Notes: a model not told the origin generated them from the sequence alone. Counted from the stretch's first letter, positions 34,790-44,800 are shown. The stretch: 64,000 bases of DNA from Sporocytophaga myxococcoides DSM 11118 (GCF_000426725.1 NZ_KE384562.1:34895-98894); one strand, 5' to 3'. Program-made: numbers and translations.

Positions 34790-36118
34790 ATGAAAAAGAA
34801 TAGATTTTTAATCGGATTCTTACTCTTGATCACATCGGGGAGTTTCGCTCAGGAATCTTTTACCTTAAAAGGTGCCATAGAATACGGGCTTCAGAATAAT
34901 CTGAAAATGTCCAAAGCCTTTAATGAAAAGGACAGAGCAAGACAAAGAGAAAAAGAAGCATTTTCTACTTACCTGCCTCAGGTAAACGGAACAGTGACAC
35001 TGGATGATAATCTTAAAAGACAAGCAATGGTGTTTCCAGCCAATCCACTTATGCCGGAAGGTGCTACAGTAAGGATGGGTACTCAATATAGTACCGGTGC
35101 AGTAGTCCAACTTGATCAGACAATCTATGATCAAGCTGCAATGCTGGGAATAAAAGCTGCACGACCTAACAAGGCTATGGCAGATCTTAAATACCAGCAG
35201 TCTGAAGAAGGCATTATTTATGATGTATCTTATAGTTATTATCAGGTATTTGTTTTTAAGCAGTATCTGAATCTTCAGCTGGAAAACAAAAAGAAACAAG
35301 AGCAGTTGCTAGCAATTGCGAAGCTTCAACTGGATAAGGGGGTCATTAAGAAAAATGACTACAATAAAATACTTGTAACGCTGAACAATACTTTATCACA
35401 ACTAAGCCTGGCAGAACAGAATCTTGAATTAGCCAACAGTCGTCTTAAAAATGTGATGGGATTACCTCTCGATAAGGAAATTGTGCTTGCAGATACTGCA
35501 ATATTAAAATCGAATGTAAGACTTGCTAAAGAAAGCGAATTTGATGTGCAAAACAGAACTGATTTCAAACTTCAGCAAACACAAATCATCTTTCATGATC
35601 TTGATTCTAGAAGGATAAGAGGAGGAGGGCTTCCTAAGCTTACTGCCTATGCTCGCTATGGCGTTCAGGCCATGGGAAATGATTTCCAGGAGTCATTTAA
35701 CAGGAAGTTTGATTATTCTTCTATTGGTTTAAAATTAAGTGTTCCTCTTTTTGACGGACTAAGAAGAAATGCACAGTACAAGCAAGCTCGCATTGATATG
35801 AAAAATGCTCAGGCAGACTTGTTATTGAATGAGAGATCTTATCAGGTTGAATATTCTAATGCCAAAGTGCAGTTAAATAAGTCTGCAAGCAGCCTGGAGA
35901 ATAATCAAAGCAATTTGAAACTTGCAGAAGAAGTTTTTCAGACTACTTCATTAGAATATCAAAGAGGCGTGACTGACCTAACGAATCTTCTTAATGCAGA
36001 GTATTCATACAAAGATGCTCAGATCAATTATATAAATTCATTATTAAACTACTATACTGCTCAGCTGGACATAGAAAAGTCAAGCGGTAACCTTAAAAAT
36101 TTTGCTTCAAGCCTTTAA
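34790..36118 (+). CDS. TolC-family outer-membrane efflux protein
   Basis: The outer-membrane exit duct of a tripartite efflux pump. A signal peptide (MKKNRFLIGFLLLITSGSFAQ) is followed by two OEP repeats, about 25-220 and 230-440, with long coiled helices and the family start LKGAIEYGLQNNLKMSKA. The product is about 442 residues from ATG 34790; a TTG at 34769 would add seven residues before the signal. The order TolC-adaptor-permease, with 20-nt spacings, marks a single operon under the TetR gene. Confidence 0.92.
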   Translation: MKKNRFLIGFLLLITSGSFAQESFTLKGAIEYGLQNNLKMSKAFNEKDRARQREKEAFSTYLPQVNGTVTLDDNLKRQAMVFPANPLMPEGATVRMGTQYSTGAVVQLDQTIYDQAAMLGIKAARPNKAMADLKYQQSEEGIIYDVSYSYYQVFVFKQYLNLQLENKKKQEQLLAIAKLQLDKGVIKKNDYNKILVTLNNTLSQLSLAEQNLELANSRLKNVMGLPLDKEIVLADTAILKSNVRLAKESEFDVQNRTDFKLQQTQIIFHDLDSRRIRGGGLPKLTAYARYGVQAMGNDFQESFNRKFDYSSIGLKLSVPLFDGLRRNAQYKQARIDMKNAQADLLLNERSYQVEYSNAKVQLNKSASSLENNQSNLKLAEEVFQTTSLEYQRGVTDLTNLLNAEYSYKDAQINYINSLLNYYTAQLDIEKSSGNLKNFASSL

Positions 36119-36138
36119 TATTTTTAATTATCAATTAT

Positions 36139-37197
36139 ATGAAAAAGAAAATTATAGTAATCTCTTCTGTATTGGTTATTGTTCTTTTTATCGGATTTAA
36201 ACTTGCATCTAATAAAAAGAAACTAGATGAGAAAAATAAGCCTGCGGTTAACACGAATGTTGCCATACCTGTAAGTACAGCTCTTGTGGCAGTAGCACCG
36301 GTATCTGGTGAAATGACCAAGGTAGGTACAGCAGCTGCTTTTCAGGAAGCAGATGTAATGGCTCTGTCTTCAGGAAAAATATCCAACCTTAACATTGAGC
36401 TTGGGTCTTATGTGAAAAAAGGACAAGTCATTGCAATACTTGATACAAGAACGCTGCAACTTAACCTGGAAGCTTCTGAGCTTGACCTGAATAAAGTGAA
36501 AAAGGATTATGATAAATATAATGAACTTTTGCAGGGTAATGCAGCAACAGAAACACAGGTGACTGACCTTCAATTCAAATATCAGACGTCTGCTAATAAA
36601 GTAGAGCAGATAAAAAAGCAAATTGCTGATGCTCACATTACAGCTCCTGTTTCAGGTAAAATAACGAAGAAAAATTTTGAAGAGGGAGAATATGCAAGTC
36701 CTGGTGCAGCTATCGCCAGCATTGTTGATATCACCAGACTTAAAGTAAAGGTGATGGTGAGCGAAAAGGAAGTTTACACATTGAAAGAAAATCAAACTGT
36801 AAAAGTAACTGCTGATGTGTTTCCGGATCAGGTGTTTAATGGAAAAATTTCTTATATCAGCCCTGCAGGCGACGAAGCACATAATTATCCTGTAGAAGTT
36901 ATTATTAACAATTCTTCTTCGAATAGCTTGAAAGCAGGAACTTATGTAAAGGTTGAATTTGGTACTAAATCATCAGGTACTGCTTTACAAATTACAAGAG
37001 ATGCACTTATCGAAAGTATCAAAAATCCAAGTGTATATGTAGTGGAAGGTGATATTGTGAAGAAAAGAAATATTAAAGTAGGCAGAGAGTTCGGTTCAAC
37101 AGTAGAAGTACTTGACGGACTTAAAGAAGGTGAGACAGTAGTTACTAATGGTCAGATCAACCTTAATGATCAGTCAAAAATTCAAATTGTAAAGTAA
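36139..37197 (+). CDS. RND efflux periplasmic adaptor (HlyD/MFP family)
   Basis: A 352-residue membrane-fusion protein that links the RND permease to the TolC duct. It has an N-terminal membrane anchor (about 4-22), a lipoyl half-motif GKISNLNIELGSYVKKGQVIA (about 76-96, seen as NIELGSYVKKGQVIA), a helical hairpin (about 105-165), a second lipoyl half ITAPVSGKITKKNFEEGEY, and a beta-barrel and membrane-proximal domain ending VVTNGQINLNDQSKIQIV. There is no lipobox Cys. It sits 20 nt after the TolC gene and 22 nt before the permease. Confidence 0.94.
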   Translation: MKKKIIVISSVLVIVLFIGFKLASNKKKLDEKNKPAVNTNVAIPVSTALVAVAPVSGEMTKVGTAAAFQEADVMALSSGKISNLNIELGSYVKKGQVIAILDTRTLQLNLEASELDLNKVKKDYDKYNELLQGNAATETQVTDLQFKYQTSANKVEQIKKQIADAHITAPVSGKITKKNFEEGEYASPGAAIASIVDITRLKVKVMVSEKEVYTLKENQTVKVTADVFPDQVFNGKISYISPAGDEAHNYPVEVIINNSSSNSLKAGTYVKVEFGTKSSGTALQITRDALIESIKNPSVYVVEGDIVKKRNIKVGREFGSTVEVLDGLKEGETVVTNGQINLNDQSKIQIVK

Positions 37198-37219
37198 GGT
37201 TACATAAACGAATAATATT

Positions 37220-40200
37220 ATGTCAATAACCGAAGTTGCAGTCAAAAGGCCATTGTTGATTACGGTAATATTTACCGTTCTCATACTCTTTGGTGTTATT
37301 TCTTATAAAGAGCTTAATTATAATCTCTTGCCAAAGTTTGAGGCCAACGTTGTTACTATTATGACAACCTATAGAGGTGCTTCTCCTGATGAAGTAGAAA
37401 ACTCTGTTACAAAGAAAATTGAAGAATCTGTCTCTGCTGTAGAAGGATTGGATAAACTGACTTCTTCCTCAATGGAAGGAGCCTCAGTTGTAATCATTCA
37501 GCTTAAAGCAGGTGTTGATGTTACAAAGACTCAGCAGGATGTTCAGAGAAAGGTGGATGGAATTCTCTCTCAGCTACCGGATGAAATAACCAGACCTGTA
37601 GTAAATAAATTTTCTACAGACGAAATGCCAGTAATGCGTTTAGGGGTAAATGGAAACCTAAGTCCTACATTATTATATGATCTGATGGATAAGAAGATCA
37701 AGCCGCAGCTTGCTAATGTTTCTGGTGTTGGTCAGGTAACTGTAGTAGGTGGTAATCCGAGAGAAATCAAAGTTAATATTGATCAAAACAAAATTCAGGC
37801 TTATAAACTTTCGATCACTCAGGTTTCTCAAGCTATTATTGCTGCTAATAAATCTTTCCCTTCCGGAAAGGTTGAAACAGAAAGGGATCAGTTCTCCATT
37901 AAGTTCGATGCTAAAATTGGAGATGTAGACATACTTAGAAATCTCATTGTAAAGCAAAATGCTGATGGAAGTAAAATATGTCTGAAAGATATTGCAGAAG
38001 TTGTGGATACACAATCTGATGCCACAGCGATCAACCACGTTAATGGTATTCCTTCTCTTGGTATTATGATCCTTAAGCAAACAGACGCAAATGCTGTAGA
38101 GGTTTGTAACCTTGTAAAACAGAAGATCGAAGTGCTTGAAAAGCAATATGCTTCAAACGAACTGAAATTCGATATTTCTGTCGATCAGTCTAAGTTTACT
38201 TTGGCTTCTGCGGATGCTGTTATCCATGACCTCTATCTTGCTGTCTTTATTGTGGCAGTTGTAATGCTCTTATTCCTTCACAGTGTAAGAAGCTCAATGT
38301 TCGTTCTTGTAGCTCTTCCTTCATCAATGATTCCTACATTTATAGCAATGTATCTGTTAGGCTTCTCTTTGAACCTGATGACGCTGATGGCATTGTCTCT
38401 TGTGGTTGGTATCCTTGTGGATGATAGTATTGTGGTTCTGGAGAATATTTACCGCCACATGGAAATGGGTAAAGATAAAAGAACGGCATCTCTTGACGGT
38501 AGAAGTGAGATAGGATTTACAGCGCTTGCGATTACGCTTGTGGACGTGGTGGTATTCGTACCTTTAGCCATGACTTCAGGTTTAATTGGTAATATTCTTA
38601 GAGAGTTCTCTCTTGTAGTGGTCTTCTCTACACTAATGAGCTTAATGGTTTCATTTACCATTACTCCTTTATTGGTGTCGAGATTCGGTAAGTTAGAAGT
38701 ATTGAGCCCTAATTCATTGTGGGGAAAAATCAATATCGGATTTGAGAATTTTCTTGATGCAATAAAAAATGAATATGGAAAGCTTTTAAGATGGTCATTG
38801 AGCAGCAAACGTTGGGTATTATTAGCAACTATTATTTTGCTTATTGGTTCTTTTGCATTGCTTCCACTAGGATTTATAGGAGCTACATTTATCAGTTCAG
38901 GTGACCGGGGTGAAATGAGTGTTAAGCTTGAATTGGCTTCACAAAGTTCTCTTTACCAGACAAACATGATGGCACAGAAGGTTGAGAAGATGATCATGGC
39001 GAAACCTGAAGTTGTCAAAGTTGTAACAACCATTGGTTATAGTAGCTCCAGCCCGGCATCAGGAGGAGGATCGAACAGCAATATCGCAGAGATGACAGTG
39101 GTGATGGTAGATAAAGAAGCACGTAATATTTCTGCTGAAGATTTCGGTGTTCAATTAAAAGGTGAAATAGCTAAAATTCCAGGTGTAAAAGTAACGGTGA
39201 ATCCCGTCAATATCACTGGTAGTAGCGGTGAATCACCTATTCAGGTAGCCGTAAAAGGTACTGATATGAAAGTGATTCGTGAAGCAGCTGCTATGGTTAA
39301 AGATGCTGTAAAGAGTGTACCGGGAACCCAATATGTTCAATACAGCGCTAAAGATCCTAAGCCTGAGATTGAAGTAACGCTTGACAGAGAGAAAATGGCT
39401 CAGCTAGGGCTTAGTGCTAGTGATGTGGGGATGACACTTCAGAATGCTTTCAGGGGAGACGAAACATCTAAGTTTAAGGTAGGTGGTAATGAATATGACA
39501 TTTTTATTTCTCTTGATAAGTTCGACAGATCCAATATTGCGGATGTTAAAAATCTGACATTTGTGAATAACAAAGGACAGAATTTTCAGCTGGATCAGTT
39601 CTCTGAAGTTAAAGAGACAATGGGTGAAAGTGTCCTTGAAAGAATAGACAGGTTGTCTTCTATAAAAATCAATTCTTCTGTAGTCGGCAGACCTGTGGGT
39701 ACAGTGGGAACAGAGATAAAAGCAAAAGTTGATAATTTAAAACTTCCTGATGGAGTCATGATAGAGTACCTGGGAGATATGCAAAGACAGAAAGATGCTT
39801 TCGGAAGTCTTGGATTGGCTTTGATACTTGCCTTGGTTCTTGTATATCTTATTATGGTGGCGCTTTATGAAAGTGTTGTTTATCCATTTGTGGTGTTGTT
39901 TGCGATACCGGTGGCGACTGTCGGTGCTTTCCTTGCTCTGGCTTTGACAATGGAAAGTTTGAGTATCTTCTCTATTGTCGGTATGATCATGCTTATAGGA
40001 CTTGTTACGAAGAATGCGATTCTTATTGTTGACTTTGCAAATCAATTAAAAGAAGAAGGACATAGCGTAAAAGAAGCTTTGATAGAAGCAGGTAAAGAAC
40101 GTCTTCGTCCGATTCTGATGACTACTATTGCAATGATTGTTGGTATGTTGCCTATAGCATTATCCAAAGCATCCGGAGCAGAAGTAAAGAACGGTATGGC

Positions 40201-40375
40201 CTGGGTAATCATCGGTGGTCTTACAAGTTCATTGTTACTAACACTTGTAGTTGTTCCAGCGGTTTATATGATTGTAGAGACAATCATCAATAAGTTTAAA
40301 CCAAAGAAAAAGGATGAGGCGCAGACTGGAACAGAGGAGAAGGTAACTATCAACTTGCCGGTAATGCAGAACTAG
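37220..40375 (+). CDS. RND efflux permease (AcrB/HAE1-like)
   Basis: The proton-driven inner-membrane pump, 1051 residues, the usual length. It begins SITEVAVKRPLLITVIFTVL with the first helix, followed by a periplasmic porter domain, and has the proton-relay pair in GILVDDSIVVLENIYRH (about Asp401/402). The second half repeats the fold (LIGLVTKNAILIVDFANQL, ILMTTIAMIVGMLP). In its family the substrates are drugs, detergents, metals or host compounds; HAE1-like sequence points to hydrophobic drugs (inference). The C-terminus is cytoplasmic and Lys-rich. A bidirectional terminator follows. Confidence 0.95.
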   Translation: MSITEVAVKRPLLITVIFTVLILFGVISYKELNYNLLPKFEANVVTIMTTYRGASPDEVENSVTKKIEESVSAVEGLDKLTSSSMEGASVVIIQLKAGVDVTKTQQDVQRKVDGILSQLPDEITRPVVNKFSTDEMPVMRLGVNGNLSPTLLYDLMDKKIKPQLANVSGVGQVTVVGGNPREIKVNIDQNKIQAYKLSITQVSQAIIAANKSFPSGKVETERDQFSIKFDAKIGDVDILRNLIVKQNADGSKICLKDIAEVVDTQSDATAINHVNGIPSLGIMILKQTDANAVEVCNLVKQKIEVLEKQYASNELKFDISVDQSKFTLASADAVIHDLYLAVFIVAVVMLLFLHSVRSSMFVLVALPSSMIPTFIAMYLLGFSLNLMTLMALSLVVGILVDDSIVVLENIYRHMEMGKDKRTASLDGRSEIGFTALAITLVDVVVFVPLAMTSGLIGNILREFSLVVVFSTLMSLMVSFTITPLLVSRFGKLEVLSPNSLWGKINIGFENFLDAIKNEYGKLLRWSLSSKRWVLLATIILLIGSFALLPLGFIGATFISSGDRGEMSVKLELASQSSLYQTNMMAQKVEKMIMAKPEVVKVVTTIGYSSSSPASGGGSNSNIAEMTVVMVDKEARNISAEDFGVQLKGEIAKIPGVKVTVNPVNITGSSGESPIQVAVKGTDMKVIREAAAMVKDAVKSVPGTQYVQYSAKDPKPEIEVTLDREKMAQLGLSASDVGMTLQNAFRGDETSKFKVGGNEYDIFISLDKFDRSNIADVKNLTFVNNKGQNFQLDQFSEVKETMGESVLERIDRLSSIKINSSVVGRPVGTVGTEIKAKVDNLKLPDGVMIEYLGDMQRQKDAFGSLGLALILALVLVYLIMVALYESVVYPFVVLFAIPVATVGAFLALALTMESLSIFSIVGMIMLIGLVTKNAILIVDFANQLKEEGHSVKEALIEAGKERLRPILMTTIAMIVGMLPIALSKASGAEVKNGMAWVIIGGLTSSLLLTLVVVPAVYMIVETIINKFKPKKKDEAQTGTEEKVTINLPVMQN

Positions 40376-40400
40376 ATTTTTTAAGATTTGAGTTTTATAG

Positions 40401-40430
40401 AAAAAGGCGATCAGTTTTGATCGCCTTTTT
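40401..40430. terminator. Bidirectional terminator overlapping the 3' end of the next gene
   Basis: Perfect 13-bp arms AAAAAGGCGATCA / TGATCGCCTTTTT with a 4-nt loop. It ends the RND operon on the plus strand. On the minus strand the arms encode the last residues and the stop codon (40411-40413) of the gene at 40411-40950. Confidence 0.85.
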
Positions 40431-40950
40431 TGTTGGTGGGAGCTGTATCAATATGATCAAGTTCTTCGATTTTTATTTTAAGTAATTCAATGAATTTAGG
40501 TATGGAAGAATCTAGGATTAATTCTTTGTAGAATTCCTTTTTTAAGGAAATGTCCAAAACTCTTCCATTTTGGATTTTCATAATATTGGGGAAGCCTAGA
40601 TGGGTTATGCTATAAAGTATGGAAGAAATATGTCTTTGTGGAAATTCAGATACAGGTATCTTTCCATCCAGCAAAATTATGTGGATATCAGGATCGAGTT
40701 GAGGTAAAATTATAGTTTCGATAATTGTTCTGGATTTCTTTTTTGATGTATAACAAAAGAATTTTTTTCCTTCATTCTGAGTAAGAAATTCTTTATATTC
40801 TTTGTCATCCCTCGCATTTAAAAAAATAATAAAGGGAGAGAAAAGTAATAGTATTGGAATAAGGAGAATTAAAATGGCAATAGAACCTAAGGTCAAAAGT
40901 CCAATTCCAAATTGTATTGCAAGTTTGCTGAAAATATTCATAAGTTTCAA
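40411..40950 (-). CDS. Unknown protein with two N-terminal membrane segments
   Basis: A 179-residue protein with a long hydrophobic stretch (about 12-44, long enough for two membrane segments) and a soluble C-terminal domain (about 50-179) of mixed alpha/beta pattern, with KKFFCYTSKKKSRTIIETIILP, seen as KKFFCYTSKKKSR, and LLDGKIPVSEF. The C-terminal NKKGDQN is encoded by the stem of the terminator. I recognise no family. The gene is convergent with the efflux operon and lies upstream of nothing on its own strand. Confidence 0.55.
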   Translation of the reverse strand: MKLMNIFSKLAIQFGIGLLTLGSIAILILLIPILLLFSPFIIFLNARDDKEYKEFLTQNEGKKFFCYTSKKKSRTIIETIILPQLDPDIHIILLDGKIPVSEFPQRHISSILYSITHLGFPNIMKIQNGRVLDISLKKEFYKELILDSSIPKFIELLKIKIEELDHIDTAPTNKKGDQN

Positions 40951-41033
40951 TAATGAAATAGCTAGTTTACCATACTATAATCCAAGATAATCCTGTCTAT
41001 CCCTCAATCCCATAAAATCCCAGTTCAGACAGT

Positions 41034-41549
41034 TTACCACTCCCTAATCCCAGCCTTATATTCCACAGCTCTTATAAACTCCGTTTTAGCCTGAGCATAG
41101 TCGTTGATATCATTCCAATCCTTTTCTGATAATTCAGTTTTTAGAAGATTGTAAGCTACCTTTTCTTCGTGATGTTCTCTCAAGTAATTCCGAAACGCCA
41201 GATGCCTTATCCAGAAAGGAGAGTTTAATTCTACCATGTGAATCTGATGAGTTCTTTTGTTATCAGATGATTTGGTGAAAAATCTTCTGTATGGCATTGT
41301 GTCCTCATAAATAGAAATATAAGAATAGTTGCAAGTTTCTATCGGAGATATAAGGTCATTGACTTTTGAAAAATCTGGTACACCTATAAGAATATCTATG
41401 ATTGGTTTAGCACTAAGGCCTTCAATAGAAGTACTTCCTATATGTTCAATATGGATATTTGAATTAAGTATTGCAGATGAAATTAGTTCTTTTTCTATCT
41501 GAAAAAGGTTCTTCCAATCTTGGTTGTAAGTATGTAATTCTACTTTCAT
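41034..41549 (-). CDS. GrpB family protein (nucleotidyltransferase fold)
   Basis: A 171-residue protein of the GrpB/UPF0157 family. The start VELHTYNQDWKNLFQIEKEL and the motif IEHIGSTSIEGLSAKPIIDILIGV, with GSTSIEGLSAKPIID as the core, are diagnostic; this is a nucleotidyltransferase-like fold with the G-S ... D-x-x-I signature. The role is not established. The C-terminus holds the usual Y-x-x-x-K ... AKTEFIRAVE segment. It is the downstream member of a minus-strand pair with the gene at 41626. Confidence 0.85.
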   Translation of the reverse strand: MKVELHTYNQDWKNLFQIEKELISSAILNSNIHIEHIGSTSIEGLSAKPIIDILIGVPDFSKVNDLISPIETCNYSYISIYEDTMPYRRFFTKSSDNKRTHQIHMVELNSPFWIRHLAFRNYLREHHEEKVAYNLLKTELSEKDWNDINDYAQAKTEFIRAVEYKAGIREW

Positions 41550-41625
41550 ATTTATATTAACTGGTCAGCTTTAATTCATTGTCACCTATCATCTTTGCTA
41601 CATGCTCCTTAAATTTTCCACATCC

Positions 41626-42285
41626 TTATTTCTTCAAATGCCTCTCCAAAAAATCTACATAATGATCAATTAATTCACCTGGATAGTTTTTATCAAATAC
41701 TCCAAAACCTATAATGAAAGTTGGTTCGGGCATTAAAAAACGTGAAGCATTATTGACTGATTCAATGAATTCCTGAGCATTTCCATTGGTCGTAATAGCA
41801 GTATGTAGTTTTTCTAACCAGATAGGATCTTCAGCAGTATAGTAAGTCAGATAAGGGATTAGAAAAGGCACATACCTCGAAAACTCTGGGTTAATTTCAG
41901 TGTAAAGCCTTTGGTCCTGCCACTTACCAATTGGGAAGGCCTGTGGACCTGGTGTGTTCATGTGAAAGAAATGCTTTTCTTCTATCAGCTTTTTATAATC
42001 ACAAAATTTATTTACCTCAATTACATTGTATAAGGTTTCCCATATATCATCTCCGGATTGATTTATAATTTGGTATGGATGAAAAGATGCACCAATTGTG
42101 ATTGTTCCATTAACACCAGTTAAGGGCTGTATTAAACTATAGAACCCGTCCTTGTTATCCGACATACGCATTGGGTTTCCCTGGGTAAATCCCCAGATAT
42201 ATTCTTTTCTAAAAAAATCCAGACTAATTTTATCAGAATTAACAGATTCTTCGGGTCTGCTTTCTGATTCTTTCTTTTTATCCAT
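41626..42285 (-). CDS. Unknown 219-residue soluble protein
   Basis: No signal peptide or membrane segment. The N-terminus is charged and low in complexity (KKKESESRPEESVNSD), followed by a compact domain rich in aromatic residues: EYIWGFTQGNPMRMSDN, FYSLIQPLTGVNGTITIG and FIIGFGVFDKNYPGELIDHY. I recognise no family. It is followed by grpB after 76 nt on the same strand. The consistent codon use and single-frame length support a real gene. Confidence 0.55.
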   Translation of the reverse strand: MDKKKESESRPEESVNSDKISLDFFRKEYIWGFTQGNPMRMSDNKDGFYSLIQPLTGVNGTITIGASFHPYQIINQSGDDIWETLYNVIEVNKFCDYKKLIEEKHFFHMNTPGPQAFPIGKWQDQRLYTEINPEFSRYVPFLIPYLTYYTAEDPIWLEKLHTAITTNGNAQEFIESVNNASRFLMPEPTFIIGFGVFDKNYPGELIDHYVDFLERHLKK

Positions 42286-42498
42286 AGATATTCAGTTATT
42301 AAATGATAAATGGAAGTTTGAAGGATGCTAAAACTCCTTACTTTTATTCATTATTACTTTAAAATTACTTAAAACCTGCCGAAACCATAAATCCGGTTTC
42401 ATATTTTGGAAAATTAAATTGAAATGAATTTTCTAAAACTTTTTTATTGAATTTTCAGTAATTATTGAAAGCTTGAAAATATGTTCTATATTTGAATC

Positions 42499-43005
42499 AT
42501 GAATTTCGCAGAAGGTAAAAAGCAATTTATTCAGACCTGGGGAAAACTTGGGTCGGAATGGGGGATTAACAGGACAATGGCTCAGGTGCATGCCCTTTTG
42601 CTTATTGCACCCAAACCGTTGAGTACGGAGGAAATAATGGAAGAACTGAGTATTTCCCGCGGTAATGCAAATATGAACATCAGGGATCTTATTAGCTGGA
42701 ATCTGGTCCATAAAGAACTGGTACCCGGTGACCGAAAGGAATATTTTTTGGCAGAAAAGGATATCTGGGAAATAGCCAAAAGAATTTCCAGGGAAAGAAA
42801 AAGGAGGGAAATAGAACCTGTTAAAAATGTACTGCATCAGCTTCAAGAAGTTGAAGGGGATAGGTCAAAAGAAGATGTTAAGGCCTTTACAGATATGATG
42901 AATCAGTTGGGCGGGTTTGTAGATAAAATGGATAAATCTGTTGATATTATGCTTAGTTCAGATCAGAGCTGGTTCTTCGGAATGTTATTAAAGCTTATTA
43001 AATAA
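42499..43005 (+). CDS. GbsR/MarR-family transcriptional regulator
   Basis: A 168-residue winged helix-turn-helix protein. The start FIQTWGKLGSEWGINRTMAQ and PLSTEEIMEELSISRGNANMNIRDL (seen as LSTEEIMEELSISRGNANM) are typical of GbsR-like regulators, and the C-terminus is a helical dimerisation region. It is the first gene of a plus-strand cluster with a DCC oxidoreductase and a TIGR01777 epimerase, and probably regulates it, in a layout common in Bacteroidota (inference from known neighbourhoods). The ligand is unknown. Confidence 0.88.
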   Translation: MNFAEGKKQFIQTWGKLGSEWGINRTMAQVHALLLIAPKPLSTEEIMEELSISRGNANMNIRDLISWNLVHKELVPGDRKEYFLAEKDIWEIAKRISRERKRREIEPVKNVLHQLQEVEGDRSKEDVKAFTDMMNQLGGFVDKMDKSVDIMLSSDQSWFFGMLLKLIK

Positions 43006-43046
43006 GCTTTTTTATTTGAGTTTAATTTTCAATAAATTCTGAAAGT

Positions 43047-43862
43047 ATGAAAACTTTGAAAAGTCATGTGATCATTTATGATGCGGAATGTCCCATGTGT
43101 AATCTGTATACTTCCGCTTTTATAAAATCCGGAATGTTGGATTTAGAAGGTCGGACAGCCTATAATAAAATAGGAGAGGATATTATTTGCAGAATTGATA
43201 AAGATCGTGCAAGGAATGAAATAGCCCTGGTTGATACAGAAGGTGGCTCTGTTTCTTATGGATTGGAAAGTTTATACAAAGTTGTCGGACACAATTTCCC
43301 GATCTTTTGGCATTTATTCAGATTCAAACCTTTTAATTTTCTAATGAAGAAAATGTATTTCTTCATCTCTTATAATCGAAAGGTAATTGTGCCATCAGCA
43401 GAATCTGCCTTTAATGCCTGCATTCCTGATTTAAATATAAAGTATCGGGTTGCTTTTATTCTTTTTGCATGGATTGTTTCCGCATTGACTTTAAATGCTT
43501 TTTCAGGTCGTCTGGTTCCTTTGGTTCCTGCTTCAAATCTATTGAGGGAATTTTTGATTTGTGGTGGTCAGCTGATATTTCAAGGAGCCTTGATACTCTA
43601 TCTTAATAAGAGAAAGTTATGGGATTATCTTGGTAATGTCATTGCGGTTTCACTGATAGGATCTATTCTGTTAATGCCTGCCTTATGCTTTCCTTATTCA
43701 GGGGACATGCTTTCCAATGTTGGATTTCTTGGTTATTTCCTCCTTGTGGTTGGCTTGTTATTATTGGAACATAAAAGGAGAGTGAGTCTTCTGAACCTTC
43801 CTCCTGCATTGACATTAGGATGGTTGGTTTATCGTCTGATCGTTTTATTAATAATACTTTAA
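43047..43862 (+). CDS. DCC1-like thiol-disulfide oxidoreductase with membrane C-terminal domain
   Basis: A 271-residue protein. The N-domain (about 1-125) carries the DCC family motif YDAECPMC (Cys15 and Cys18), a thioredoxin-like redox pair. The C-terminal part has about four membrane segments (about 132-150, 165-182, 195-215, 222-255), so the redox domain is tethered to the inner membrane. Family proteins are poorly characterised. It lies 41 nt after the GbsR gene and 10 nt before the epimerase gene, so the three form an operon. Confidence 0.8.
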   Translation: MKTLKSHVIIYDAECPMCNLYTSAFIKSGMLDLEGRTAYNKIGEDIICRIDKDRARNEIALVDTEGGSVSYGLESLYKVVGHNFPIFWHLFRFKPFNFLMKKMYFFISYNRKVIVPSAESAFNACIPDLNIKYRVAFILFAWIVSALTLNAFSGRLVPLVPASNLLREFLICGGQLIFQGALILYLNKRKLWDYLGNVIAVSLIGSILLMPALCFPYSGDMLSNVGFLGYFLLVVGLLLLEHKRRVSLLNLPPALTLGWLVYRLIVLLIIL

Positions 43863-43872
43863 ACTTACTGAT

Positions 43873-44786
43873 ATGAATAGAATAATATTAGCGGGTGGCT
43901 CAGGCTATCTCGGAATGGTGCTTGCAGAATATTATAAAAATAAAGTTAATGAAATCATCATTTTAACCAGAGGTAAAAATGATTGGAAGGATAATATCAG
44001 ATGGGTGCACTGGATGGTCAGCATATATCAGGTTGGAGCGAATGGCTTGAAGGCTCGAACTTAGTAATTAATCTCACAGGCAAAAATGTTAATTGTCGCT
44101 ATACTGATGAGAATAAAAAAGAAATCATAAGCTCCAGAGTCAATGCTACCAATGTATTGGGAGAGGTTTTATTGAAGCTGAAAAATCCTCCGAAGGTATG
44201 GATACAATGTGCCTCATCCACTATTTACAGGGATTCCAGAGATAAATCCATGGACGAATTCACTGGCGAAATGGGTCAGGGATTCTCTGTAAATGTTTGT
44301 GAACAATGGGAAGAAGCTTTTGAGAAATATGAGATTTCCGGTATTAGGAAAATTGCATTACGAATAAGCTTTGTTTTGGGAAGAAACGGTGGTGCATTTC
44401 CTACCTTACACAATCTTGTCAGACTGGGTCTAGGGGGAAAACAAGGCGATGGTCAGCAATATGTGAGCTGGATTCATGAAAAAGATTTTGCCAGAATAAT
44501 TGATTGGGTTTATAATAATGAAAAGATTGCAGGAGTCTATAATTGCACGGCTCCCAATCCTGTCACAAATGAAGTAATGATGTCTGAGTTACGAAAAGCA
44601 GCCGGAATTCCCATAGGTTTACCTTCTCCTGAATGTTTGCTGAAAGTGGGTGCATTTTTAATTGGAACAGAAACTGAATTGGTGTTAAAAAGTAGAAAAG
44701 TAGTTCCTGCAAAATTAACGAATGAAGGATTTCGTTTTGAATATAATCAATTAGATAATGCTCTCGCTGATCTTATCAATGGATAA
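43873..44786 (+). pseudogene. TIGR01777 family NAD-dependent epimerase, frameshifted
   Basis: Two overlapping frames together make one SDR-type epimerase of about 300 residues. The first (from 43873) has the cofactor motif IILAGGSGYLGMVLAEYY and runs to IRWVHW; the second (frame +3, used from about 44013) carries on DGQHISGWSEWLEG, then VINLTGKNVNCRYTDENKKE, CASSTIYR and the DUF1731-like C-terminus. The break is at 44011-44013, where a G is missing: TGGATGG is read where TGGGATGG (Trp-Asp-Gly) is expected. This may be a real mutation or a base-calling error in a G run. It is the last gene of the GbsR-DCC cluster; its terminator follows. Confidence 0.85.
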
Positions 44787-44800
44787 ATTAATCCCTCTAT

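Noticed and set aside
34865..35299. 144-codon minus-strand frame inside the TolC gene
   Set aside because: Antisense to a conserved gene, unusual composition and no recognisable domain.
37673..38146. 157-codon minus-strand frame inside the RND permease
   Set aside because: It is antisense to a conserved gene with intact motifs and has no domain of its own.
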